64,000 bases of DNA, from positions 2,516,001 to 2,580,000 of the forward strand of contig NZ_JAHOPB010000001.1 of assembly GCF_019039055.1 (NCBI RefSeq). Direction: 5' to 3'. This stretch comes from Reyranella humidisoli (GTDB taxonomy: Bacteria; Pseudomonadota; Alphaproteobacteria; Reyranellales; Reyranellaceae). The notes under the pieces were generated by a model. The model made no database searches, was not told where the DNA came from, and saw nothing but the letters and a program-made list of their open reading frames with translations. The translations under genes were made by a program, and so were the position numbers. Every line of letters begins with the position of its first letter. Position 1 is the stretch's first letter. Positions 17,406 through 26,600 of this stretch are shown here, piece after piece.

Positions 17406-19409
17406 ATGGCCGATCCGGCGATCACCAAGGGCGGCCTCTACGCCGGCACCTTCGCTTCCTACACGATCATCGATGCGAACCTCAGGGCGCTGTTGTCGGA
17501 CCACTATTGGACGTCGGATGCCGACGGTCAGACACCCGCGGATAGCTTCACCTACTTTTTCCCGGATTCCGTCGACGACTATCCCGAGGATTATCAGGAC
17601 CAGGAAGGCCTGGATGTCTTCATCGAGGCCAACGAGCACCAGCAAGCGGCGTCGATCATCGGGTTCAACCAGATCACCTGGTACACCGGTGTCGCTTTCG
17701 AGCTGAGCGAGACTTCGGATGCTGCCATGCGCATCGCCGGCGCCGGCAGCCTGCCGGGCAACGACGGCGGCTCGCATGCGAACTTTCCCGCCAATCACGA
17801 AGGCGCGATCTCCAACAGCGCAGGCGACGTGTTCCTCGGCGAGAACGGGACGCCCGAGACCGATCAACTCTACGGCAACGACACCTTCGCCACGATCATC
17901 CACGAGATCGGTCACGCGATGGGCCTCAAGCATCCGTTCGAGCCCTATCCGAACGGCGCCATCTCGGCCGATCGCAGCAACATCGAATTCACGGTGATGA
18001 GCTATTCGTCTTTCCTGACCGGCGAAGTCGGCGTCAATGCCAACACGACCGCGCCGGACGGGTCCTCGGTGTCGGGCTACATGATGTACGACATTGCGGC
18101 GCTGCAGGAGATGTACGGCGCGAACTTCGACAAGGGCAAGACCGGCACCACGCCGGCGCAGAAGGCCGTCTACACCTGGAGCAACAGCACCGGGCAGCAG
18201 TACATCGACGGTGAGGAAGCACCGGACACCGGCGTGACGGAAACGCACAGGATCTTCCAGACCGTGTGGACGCAGGGCGCCGACACCACTTACGACCTCA
18301 GCAACTTCAGCGGCGACCAGTACGACGACCTGCGGGCCGGCCAGTGGTTGCGCTTCTCGGTCGACCATCTCGCCGACCTGAACGCCTATGCCCCTCCGGG
18401 CACGGTCGAGTACCAGGCGCAGGGCAACGTCTACAACACGCTGCTCTACCAGGGCGACACGCGCTCGCTGATCGGCACGCTGGTGACGGGTAGCGGCAAC
18501 GACACCATCATCGGCAACGAGCTGAACAACGTGCTGCACGGCAATGCCGGCAACGACGTCATCGACGGCGGCATCGGCAACGACATTCTCTATGCCGGCG
18601 CCGGCGACGACGTGCTGATGGGCAGTTTCGGCATCAACCAGCTGTGGGGCGGCGACGGCATCGACACCGCCTCCTATGCCGGTCGCAGCGGCGTCGTCCA
18701 TGCCGACCTGTCGGCGCGATACGGCATGGTGAACTACCTGCTCGCCGACACCTACGACAGCGTCGAGAACCTGACCGCGGGCCTCGGGCGCAGCACGCTG
18801 ATCGGCGATGGCGGCGCCAACCGCCTGACGGGCGGTGCGTCGAGCGACCTGCTCTACGGCCGCGAGGGCGACGACATGCTGATCGGCGGCGGCATCAATG
18901 CCGGCACGCCCAACCAGCTCTGGGGCCAGGGTGGCATCGACACCGCGTCCTACGAGGGCACCACGGGCCACGTCTATGCCGACCTGCGCTCGCAGGCGGG
19001 TTATGTCGACGGCGTGCTGTTCGACACCATGAACTCGGTCGAGAACCTGATCGGCGGTTCGACGTCGGACACGCTGATCGGCGATGCCGCGGCCAATATC
19101 CTGACGGGCGCGGGCGGCGGGGATGCGCTCTATGGCATGGGCGGGGCCGACGTCTTCGTCTACCTGCAGTTCCTCGACAGCAATCTGGTCACCGGCTACG
19201 ACACGATCTTCGACTTCATGTCGGGGACCAGCAAACTCGACCTGACGGCGTTCAGCATGAGCGCCTCGCATGTCCAGATCCAGTCGGACGGAAGTTCGAC
19301 GAGCCTCTATCTCCATGCGACGGTGGATGTGCTCTACGCTCCCGCCGACCTCGCCATCTCGTTCGTCGGCGCGAACGCCATCGAGTTGAGCGATATTCTC
19401 TTCGCCTGA
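17406..19409 (+). CDS. Serralysin-like M10 zinc metalloprotease with RTX repeats, predicted type I secretion substrate
   Basis: A 667-residue protein without a Sec signal. The zinc site HEIGHAMGLKH (His166, Glu167, His170, His176) is followed by the Met-turn in VMSYSSF (Met198), the metzincin/serralysin arrangement. From about residue 362 there are calcium-binding RTX nonapeptides (GSGNDTIIG, GNAGNDVIDG, GIGNDILYAG, GAGDDVLMG). Two QLWG-type repeats follow, then a peptidase M10 C-terminal domain ending in IELSDILFA. That ending is typical of uncleaved type I secretion signals. AGGAGG lies nine bases before the chosen ATG; an in-frame ATG at 17397 abuts it and is less likely. The C-terminal ~85 residues are clearly related to those of the protein at 39313. 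No HlyB/HlyD/TolC genes are in the window. Confidence 0.93.
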   Translation: MADPAITKGGLYAGTFASYTIIDANLRALLSDHYWTSDADGQTPADSFTYFFPDSVDDYPEDYQDQEGLDVFIEANEHQQAASIIGFNQITWYTGVAFELSETSDAAMRIAGAGSLPGNDGGSHANFPANHEGAISNSAGDVFLGENGTPETDQLYGNDTFATIIHEIGHAMGLKHPFEPYPNGAISADRSNIEFTVMSYSSFLTGEVGVNANTTAPDGSSVSGYMMYDIAALQEMYGANFDKGKTGTTPAQKAVYTWSNSTGQQYIDGEEAPDTGVTETHRIFQTVWTQGADTTYDLSNFSGDQYDDLRAGQWLRFSVDHLADLNAYAPPGTVEYQAQGNVYNTLLYQGDTRSLIGTLVTGSGNDTIIGNELNNVLHGNAGNDVIDGGIGNDILYAGAGDDVLMGSFGINQLWGGDGIDTASYAGRSGVVHADLSARYGMVNYLLADTYDSVENLTAGLGRSTLIGDGGANRLTGGASSDLLYGREGDDMLIGGGINAGTPNQLWGQGGIDTASYEGTTGHVYADLRSQAGYVDGVLFDTMNSVENLIGGSTSDTLIGDAAANILTGAGGGDALYGMGGADVFVYLQFLDSNLVTGYDTIFDFMSGTSKLDLTAFSMSASHVQIQSDGSSTSLYLHATVDVLYAPADLAISFVGANAIELSDILFA

Positions 19410-19492
19410 TGGCGTTCGCCGCCCATCGCCCTTCTACCGAGGGGAGGAGTGTGCGAGCATCGACCCTTGTTCAGTCCCGGAAAGGACCGTCG

Positions 19493-20596
19493 GTGAATTC
19501 GAGATCGAGCGTAGTGATGTCGGGAAGGAGCTTCGGGCTCGCCGACGCGGAGGCCTTCCGGTCGACCGCCCGGGTCTTCGTCGACCAGGCCGGCCGGATG
19601 GAGCCGGGGATCGCCGGCGGTCCGTCCTTTGGCCTGATGAAGGAAGCCGCCGCCGGCCGCGCGTTTGCCGACGCGCGCGGTCAGCATGAGGCGGTCTGCG
19701 CCTTCCTCGACTGCCTGAAGCGCGCCGCCGGACAAGGCGCGACCCCCGAGACCTTCACCTTCGTCGCCAAGTGCGCCGAATACGACCGGTATCTCGACGA
19801 GAAGGTCGTCGAGTTCCGCGCCAACCCGCGCGGCGACTGGTCGGCGGCGGCGGTGAAGAGCGAGGACAACGCCGTCATCGCCAAGGTGGTCGACGAGATC
19901 GCGGCCCACCTGCGCTCCTTCTCGGAGCCGGCGCAGGCGTACCAGAGCCTGGTCGACTACACCCAGGCCCGGATCAAGGCGCTGATGCCGCCGGAAATCG
20001 CGGGCATGCGCCAGGAAGCCAACATCTCGCTGATCTTCCCCTTCCTTGAGAAGGCGCTTCCGGTCGCGGGCGACGTGGCCGAGTTCGGCTGCTTCCGCGG
20101 CATCCTGTCGGTGAAGCTCGCCTGGATGCTGAAGGCGCTGGGGGCGAACAAGCACTACTACACGTTCGACACGTTCCACGGATTCGAGATCGACGACCCG
20201 GCGGGCGGCGCGCTGGGGATCGGCGCCTTCCGCGACGACGCGTTCGATGCCTTCGGCTTCCTCACCAAGTGGTCGCGCATCCTGCCGCTCACGCCGGTCA
20301 AGGGCGATGCGACGAAGACCTGCGCGCAGTTGCAGGGGCCGCTGAGCTTCGTCTGGCTCGACCTCGACATGGGCGTGCTGATGGACCCGGTGCTGCGCAC
20401 GATCTGGTCGAAGTGCGGCCCCGACACCATCATCGGCATCGACGACGTCGGTCGCCCCGAGACGCCGACCGTCGCGCCCTGGCTCGACGGCCTGATCGCA
20501 TCCGGCGCCGTCGAACTGGTCTTCGACAGCGACCGGATCGCGCCCAACACCTTCATCCGCTTCGTCAAGAAGAAGGGCGACCTGCTGCCGGTTTAG
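19493..20596 (+). CDS. TylF-like class I SAM-dependent methyltransferase
   Basis: About 367 residues. The central part has the macrocin-O-methyltransferase (TylF) arrangement: GDVAEFGCFRGILSVKLAW binds the SAM side, YTFDTFHGFE follows, then LDLDMGVLMDP and the metal-binding IGIDDVG. Such enzymes methylate sugar hydroxyls. The N-terminal ~150 residues are helical and unrecognised. Start choice is uncertain: GTG at 19493 has AAGGA six bases before it, ATG at 19517 is also possible, and the frame is open back to an ATG at 19409 that overlaps the protease stop as TGATG. It runs in the same direction as the protease and may be co-transcribed. With heptose genes nearby, modification of a surface glycan is a fair inference. 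Confidence 0.75.
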   Translation: MNSRSSVVMSGRSFGLADAEAFRSTARVFVDQAGRMEPGIAGGPSFGLMKEAAAGRAFADARGQHEAVCAFLDCLKRAAGQGATPETFTFVAKCAEYDRYLDEKVVEFRANPRGDWSAAAVKSEDNAVIAKVVDEIAAHLRSFSEPAQAYQSLVDYTQARIKALMPPEIAGMRQEANISLIFPFLEKALPVAGDVAEFGCFRGILSVKLAWMLKALGANKHYYTFDTFHGFEIDDPAGGALGIGAFRDDAFDAFGFLTKWSRILPLTPVKGDATKTCAQLQGPLSFVWLDLDMGVLMDPVLRTIWSKCGPDTIIGIDDVGRPETPTVAPWLDGLIASGAVELVFDSDRIAPNTFIRFVKKKGDLLPV

Positions 20597-20611
20597 CGCC
20601 TCTCCAATCAT

Positions 20612-20727
20612 CTTCCTCCCCATTCAAATGGGGAGGTGGCCCGCAGGGCCGGAGGGGTCATGGATTTGCGATGTTCATGACCCCATCGCCCCGTATGACG
20701 GGGCACTTCCCCATCTGAATGGGGAAG
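20612..20727. repeat. Mosaic palindromic intergenic element
   Basis: At least four short hairpins lie in a row: cctccccatt/aatggggagg (20615-20636), ggccc/gggcc (20638-20650), ggggtcatg/catgacccc around 20654-20684, gccccgt/acggggc (20688-20704), and cttccccat/atggggaag (20707-20726). It sits between the convergent methyltransferase and hldD genes and could end transcription from both sides. Its form is that of a dispersed intergenic palindromic unit. Confidence 0.8.
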
Positions 20728-20774
20728 CAATTGATCTCTGATGGTTCGCCTATGTCGGAAAGATTCCAGGGCCG

Positions 20775-21755
20775 CTAACGATACCGGTCGCTACCCGAGA
20801 GGTATTCGACGTAGCGCGCCACGGCGGGGCCGACGTCGGTGAAAGGCGCGCGATAGCCGGCCGCCCGCAGCCCGTCGAGCGGCGCCTGGGTGAAATACTG
20901 GTACTTCGCGCGCAGGCTCTCCGGCATCGGCACGTAGGAGATGTTGGGCGCCTGGCCGACCGCGGCGAACAATGCCTCGATCAGTTCGCGGAAGGAGACG
21001 GCCATGCCGGTGCCGACATTGAACAGGCCGTGGCGCGGGCCCGCCTCGAGGCACCACAGGACCACGTCCACGACATCGTCGACATAGACGAAGTCGCGTC
21101 TCTGCCCGCCATCGACGAAGTCGGGGCGATGGCTCTTGAAGAGCTTCACCTCGTCGCCCGCGACGGCGGTCGCGTGGTTCTTGGCGACCACGCTCATCAT
21201 GTCGCCCTTGTGATACTCGTTCTGGCCGAACACGTTGAAGAACTTCAGCCCGATGCATTTTGGCGGCAGCGGCAGGCCGCGTGCGACACGCTCGGCCACG
21301 ACGAGATCGAACTGGTGCTTGCTCCAGCCGTAGAGATTGAGCGGCTGAAGCGCGCGCAGCGCGTCGAAGGAAAGCCCGTCGGCAAAGCCCTTGTCGCCGT
21401 CGCCATACGTCGCCGCCGACGAGGCATAGACCAGCGGCACGCCGCGCGCGGCGCACCAGTCCAGCAGCATGAGCGAGAACTTGAAATTCGTCCGCAGGAT
21501 CGCGTCGCCGTCCGTCGCGGTCGTCGAGGAGTTGGCGCCCATGTGGATCACGGCCTCGATCCCGTCGGCCTTCTCCAGGTAGCCGGCGAGATCGTCGGGG
21601 AATACGAAGTCGCGAAACATCCGCTTGCGCAGGTTCATCCAGCGCGTGTCCTGGCCCAGCCAGTCGCAGACCACGAGATCGTTGCGGCCCTTTTCGTTCA
21701 GGGCGGCGGCGACGTTGGAGCCGATGAAACCCGCCGCACCGGTGACGAGGATCAC
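20775..21755 (-). CDS. hldD: ADP-L-glycero-D-manno-heptose 6-epimerase
   Basis: A 326-residue short-chain dehydrogenase/reductase-type epimerase. It starts with the NADP-binding motif GAAGFIGSNV. HMGANSSTT, the catalytic YGWSK (near 140-144), FFNVFGQNEYHKGDM and RRDFVYVDDVV follow, all characteristic of HldD (RfaD). It converts ADP-D-glycero-beta-D-manno-heptose to the L-glycero form, the donor for lipopolysaccharide and other heptosylated glycans. Its start overlaps the stop of hldE by four bases (ATGA, 21752-21755), so the two last enzymes of the pathway are translationally coupled. GmhA and GmhB are not in the window and must lie elsewhere. Confidence 0.96.
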   Translation of the reverse strand: MILVTGAAGFIGSNVAAALNEKGRNDLVVCDWLGQDTRWMNLRKRMFRDFVFPDDLAGYLEKADGIEAVIHMGANSSTTATDGDAILRTNFKFSLMLLDWCAARGVPLVYASSAATYGDGDKGFADGLSFDALRALQPLNLYGWSKHQFDLVVAERVARGLPLPPKCIGLKFFNVFGQNEYHKGDMMSVVAKNHATAVAGDEVKLFKSHRPDFVDGGQRRDFVYVDDVVDVVLWCLEAGPRHGLFNVGTGMAVSFRELIEALFAAVGQAPNISYVPMPESLRAKYQYFTQAPLDGLRAAGYRAPFTDVGPAVARYVEYLSGSDRYR

Positions 21756-23302
21756 GCGTTCACCTTCGCGTCCGTCTTGATGGGCCGGCTCGCGGCAACC
21801 AGTTTCGTCGTCGACTGGCCGGGCACGAGTTCGGCGGTGACGACCCTGCCGCCGGCCTTCAGCACGGTGTCGGCGCCCACGATATCCTCGATCCGGTAGT
21901 CGGCGCCCTTGACCAGCAGGTCGGGTACCAGCAGGTCGATCAGTGCGGCCGGCGTGTCCGCGTCGAAGATCACCACGAGATTGACCGACTCGAGCGCGCC
22001 CAGCACGGCGGCGCGATTCTCCTCGGTCTGGACGGGGCGGCCGTCTCCCTTGAGACGCCGGACGGACTGGTCGCTGTTGAGGCCCAGGATCAGCCGGTCG
22101 CAGCCCGACGACGCCTGGCGCAGCAGCGAGACGTGGCCGGGATGCAGCAGGTCGAAGCAGCCGTTGGTGAAGCCGACGCTGAGACCCTGCCGTTTCCAGA
22201 TCCGGCGCAGGCGCAGCGCCGTCTCGGCCGTGACCAGCGCACCGCGGGCCACGACTTCGTCGTCGGCGAGCAGCGAGCGTTCCGCCTCGACCTCCTCGGC
22301 GAGCACCGTCGCGGTGCCAGGCTTCGAGACGGCGATGCCGGCCGCGAGATTGGCGAAGGCCATCGCCTCCGGCGTGGAATGATCGGAGGCGATGCCCAGC
22401 GCGAAAGCCGCGATCACGGTGTCGCCCGCGCCGGTGACATCGAACACCTGCTGGGCATGTGTCGACATGTGGAGGGCGGGGCCGGCGGGCGGGACGAGCG
22501 ACATGCCGGCTTCGGACCGGGTGACCAGCACGTTGGCCATCGTGGCTGCCGCCACGATGCCGGCCGCGCGTTCGACGGCGCCGTCGTCGCGCGACGGCAC
22601 GGACAGGCCGGTCGCGCGTTCGAGTTCGGCGAGGTTGGGCTTGATGTAGGTGGCGCCGCGATAGGCCGAGAAGTCACGTCGCTTGGGATCGACGACGATG
22701 GGAACGCCGCGCGCGCGCGCCCAGGCGATGGTCCGTTCGAGGACGCGGTCGGTGAGCACGCCCTTGTCGTAGTCGGACAGGACGACGAGCCGGCAATTGC
22801 CGATGCGCCGCTCGATGGCCGCCAGCACCTCGCGCTCGCACTCCGCCGTCGACACCGCGTTGCTCTCGCGGTCGAGTCTCAGGATCTGATGCTGCCCCGC
22901 CGCGAAGCGCGTCTTGACCGTGGTCGGCCTGGCCGCCGATCGCACGAGGTCGAAGGTGATGCCGGCTTCGGCGAGGACTGCCGCCAGCCGCTCGCCATCG
23001 GCATCGGCCCCGACACAGGAGACGAGATGGGCGCTGCCGCCCAGGCTCGCGATGTTGACCGCCGCATTCGCCGCACCGCCCGCCGCCTCGCGCGTTTCCT
23101 GCTGGCGCATGACGGGCACCGGCGCTTCGGGGGAGATGCGCTCGACCGTCCCGAACACGTAGATGTCGAGCATCGCATCGCCGACGATCAGGATCGGCTC
23201 TGCGGTCGGCGCCCAACGCCTGGCCAGATACTGCCGAAAGGAGGCCGCGCGGTCGGTGCCGCCGGCTTCAGTCGGAGCGCCAGCCTCCCTGCCATTCTTC
23301 AT
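21752..23302 (-). CDS. hldE: Bifunctional D-beta-heptose-7-phosphate kinase / heptose-1-phosphate adenylyltransferase
   Basis: A 516-residue two-domain enzyme. The first ~340 residues are a PfkB/ribokinase-type sugar kinase (ILIVGDAMLD near 38, GGAANAAVNIASLG, and the catalytic VTGAGDTV near 290). The last ~150 residues are a cytidylyltransferase-fold domain (NGCFDLLHPGHVSLL, LNSDQSVRRLKG, VKGADYRIEDIVG). It phosphorylates heptose-7-phosphate at C1 and later adds AMP to give ADP-D-glycero-beta-D-manno-heptose, acting before and after GmhB. It is the first gene of a two-gene unit with hldD. It faces away from the giant secreted-protein gene at 23612, leaving a 309-bp divergent control region. 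Confidence 0.96.
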   Translation of the reverse strand: MKNGREAGAPTEAGGTDRAASFRQYLARRWAPTAEPILIVGDAMLDIYVFGTVERISPEAPVPVMRQQETREAAGGAANAAVNIASLGGSAHLVSCVGADADGERLAAVLAEAGITFDLVRSAARPTTVKTRFAAGQHQILRLDRESNAVSTAECEREVLAAIERRIGNCRLVVLSDYDKGVLTDRVLERTIAWARARGVPIVVDPKRRDFSAYRGATYIKPNLAELERATGLSVPSRDDGAVERAAGIVAAATMANVLVTRSEAGMSLVPPAGPALHMSTHAQQVFDVTGAGDTVIAAFALGIASDHSTPEAMAFANLAAGIAVSKPGTATVLAEEVEAERSLLADDEVVARGALVTAETALRLRRIWKRQGLSVGFTNGCFDLLHPGHVSLLRQASSGCDRLILGLNSDQSVRRLKGDGRPVQTEENRAAVLGALESVNLVVIFDADTPAALIDLLVPDLLVKGADYRIEDIVGADTVLKAGGRVVTAELVPGQSTTKLVAASRPIKTDAKVNA

Positions 23303-23611
23303 CTGTCGTCCTGCGTTGGGGCCCCCGGCCGGGGCAAATGCTGCCGCAGAATGCAGCCCGGGACGCCTCGACCGCCAGTCCTGATTTCCGAAGAACCTGC
23401 CGGCGCGATGTTTGCCTTCACCGCGTCTGACATCGGAACGTTACAGTTATTTATTCTGTCCGCGAGCACGAACGTGTTGCCTTTGCCGGCGTGCGGCTTC
23501 AGGTTCCCCTCAGACTAGGGACAACAGCGCCCAGCGGGGGGACTCTCGGCGCTGCTGAAGCAGCGACGACCGAATCGTCATCTCCGTTCGCGCAGCACAG
23601 GGAGATGAACG
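23303..23611. other. Intergenic region between divergent hldE and giant secreted protein gene
   Basis: This 309-bp stretch holds no convincing gene. A short AT-rich patch at about 23437-23457 (around gttacagttatttattctg) stands out from the GC-rich surroundings and may be part of a promoter for one or both genes. An AGGGAGA ribosome site lies just before the ATG at 23612. No clear operator or terminator was seen. Confidence 0.6.
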
Positions 23612-26600
23612 ATGGCCACTCCGCCGCCGGTGACGCTGACGTTCCACATGTCCGGAGACTTCGTTACGGAAGTCACGGGAGCGACGGGCGGCCAGACCGG
23701 CTCGAATTTCACGGGCGTGTGGGTCTATCTCTACAATGACCAGCCGCCCTCGGGTGAAAGCAATTTCACGACGCTGATCGACGGCGGCCAGCTCCAGTCG
23801 GGTGTCACGTCGGACGGCAGCGGCAACTACACCGCTACCATCGACCTGACGAACACCACCACCACCACGATCAATGGCGGCGTCGTCTATCTCCTCGTGC
23901 AGAGCGAGGCCCTGACCACGCCGGGAACGAACGCACACGCGCACGATCTGACGACGCTGATCACGGCAGAAGCCGATATCGCGATAAACGTTTCGAACTA
24001 CCAGTACGGTTACTCGCAGTTCGAATACTCCCTGCTGGGTAAAGGCGGAGATGCGGGCGACCTGACGGCCATTCCGGGCTTTGCCCAGAACACGCAGGTG
24101 CACGTCTCGTACAGCAGCGGGCCCGACCAGTATCGCGGCTATGGCCAGAGTCAGACCACCATCGTCGACGCGCTCAAGAACAGCACCTCGTCCAATGTCC
24201 TGACATATGCCGCCGGCGAACTCGCTGGCGACACGATGATGGTGATCTCGCCCTCCAACGTGCAGATGGGCGGCGGCGCCCTCTATCCACCGTCCGACTG
24301 GAACGACTACGTCACCAAGGGCTTCGCCGCGCAGCACGACCTGCTGCTGTCGGGGGCGACCAACGGCGAGAACGATGCCAATGGCGTGTGGCACAACGGC
24401 CAGTATTATTCCTACAAGATCCAGTCGGTGCAGCTGGGCGCCGGCACCTGGGGCTCGGCCGGGCAGTACTTCGTGTTCAGCCCGAAGGAGGGCAGCCAGA
24501 CCCAGGCCTGGATGGTGATCAGCGAAGCCGACCTGCAGTCGAATCTCTATTCGGCCGGCCAGGGCAAGCTGTACATCTATGAAGACCCCTATCTGACGCA
24601 GCCCTATACGGTTCCCGGCAGCGGCAGTCCGCCGGGTTCGCCCGACGCCACGTTCGTCACACCGGGCGGAACGAACGACGAATTCGGCAACATCCTCACG
24701 CAGGCCTTCACCGGCTTCACGGCGGGCTACTGGGCGACCGTGGCCAACCAGTCCAACCCCTATAACGGCGGCACCTACGGGCCGGACAACTGGGCGGCCC
24801 AGACCATCAATCTCAACAACAACGCCAACTGGGACGCGGCCTACGCCTTCGACAATTATCGCGACACGGCCGTCTCGCCCACGCCGAGCTACGTCCACTA
24901 CGACGCCTACAGCGAGTACTTTTTCTACAATTCCAATGTCTACGGCTCGGCTTTCTCCGACAACCTGTCGGTCGACGTCACGCCCGGGCCGCTGATTCCG
25001 CTCGGCCAGCCCGGTTCGTCGTCGACGCCGTCACCCGCGAACAATGTCGGCAACATCGACTTCTACGTCTATGGCGCGTCGGAGATCGCGCCCGACTATA
25101 CGGCGCCGACCGGTGGCCCGTTCCTTGCCCCGCAGTCGAGCCAGACCGACTACCTGATCCCCGATACGACGAGCGCACTCTATCTCAACGTGGTCGGGCG
25201 CGACGGCCAGACGCTCCTGCGCCCCGATCTCAGCGTGCAGATCGGCATCTATACCGGCAAGGACGCCAACGGCTACGGCACGTTCGAGTACGTGACCCTG
25301 CCGACCGGCGGCAACATCTGGCAGACCTATACCATCGCCGGCTCGCCGGGGGCGTGGACGGTGACGAGCGGCATGAACGTCCTGGGGACTTTCGGCATCG
25401 CGGGCCTGCCGGTCGCCAGCACGGTCGCGCAGGGTGACATCGGCTGGTACCAGCTCGTCCTCTCGGATCTCGAAGGCCGTCAGAAGGTTTACGAGTTCTA
25501 CACGACGGCAGCCTCGACAACCCCGGGCGACATCGAGTTCACGATCTTCGACGTGGCCGTCGCGGGCGGCGCGAACATCAATCCGAACAATCTCTCGACC
25601 AACTTCCTCGAGATCGACCTGAACGAGTACCGGTCCGCGCCGGTCGAGATGCTGACCTTCGCCTATGCCGGCGGCGCGTCGCTCAACCAGCCGGCCGCTG
25701 CGCCGATCGCGGGCACCCTGAGTGGCGCCGTCTTCACCGCGCTCGACCAGCAGAACGGCACCGGCATGCCCGCGCAGGGCAACATTCCCTTGTCGACGGC
25801 GCCTTCGGTCGCGATCACCGGCGAGACACCACTGGCCTTCGGCTGGACCGGTACGAACAACGGCTCCCACACGGGCACGCCGACGAATTCCACGGCCACC
25901 AGCAGCGGGGGAGTCACGACTTGGGGCCTGACCTCGCAATACACCAACCAGATCGTGCCGGGTCATATCGCCCAGATCGTTATCACCCAGACGGTCGGTG
26001 GCACCTTTTCGGGCGTCCTGCAGGCGACGCCTGATCTCGACGGGCGCTGGCAGACCGAGACGACCTCGACGCTCGGCAATGGCACCTACACGGTGACGAT
26101 GCAGGAGCTGCTGGCCGACGGGGTGACGCCCTACGGTCCGCCGAGCGTCGCGCTGACGCTCACCGTGAGCGGCGTGGCCGCGAACGGCGCCATCAGCGAC
26201 ACGGCCGCCAATATCTCGGCCGATCTCGACACCTACGGCGCCAATCTGCCGACCTCGATTACGATCTCCGACAACGACGCACTCACCGTCACGGTCGGGC
26301 AGATCACCGGCGATGCGGCGGCACTTGCCGTGACGCAGAACGCCGACACCTCGCCTTACCAGCTCATCGTGCAGGACAAGGCGGGTAACGTGGCCGCCGC
26401 CCTCAGCGCGCTCAACAGCAACACCCACGTGCAGCAGATCGAGTTCACCGACGTGGGCGAGTCGGTGCTGCAGATCGCCTACACCGACTACCAGGCGAAC
26501 GGCACGGCGATCGACAAGATGACCGGCGCCCACAGCTTCCTGATGAGCGTCACGGGGCAGGCCTATTCGTCGATGTCCTACGACTACAACGACGACAACG

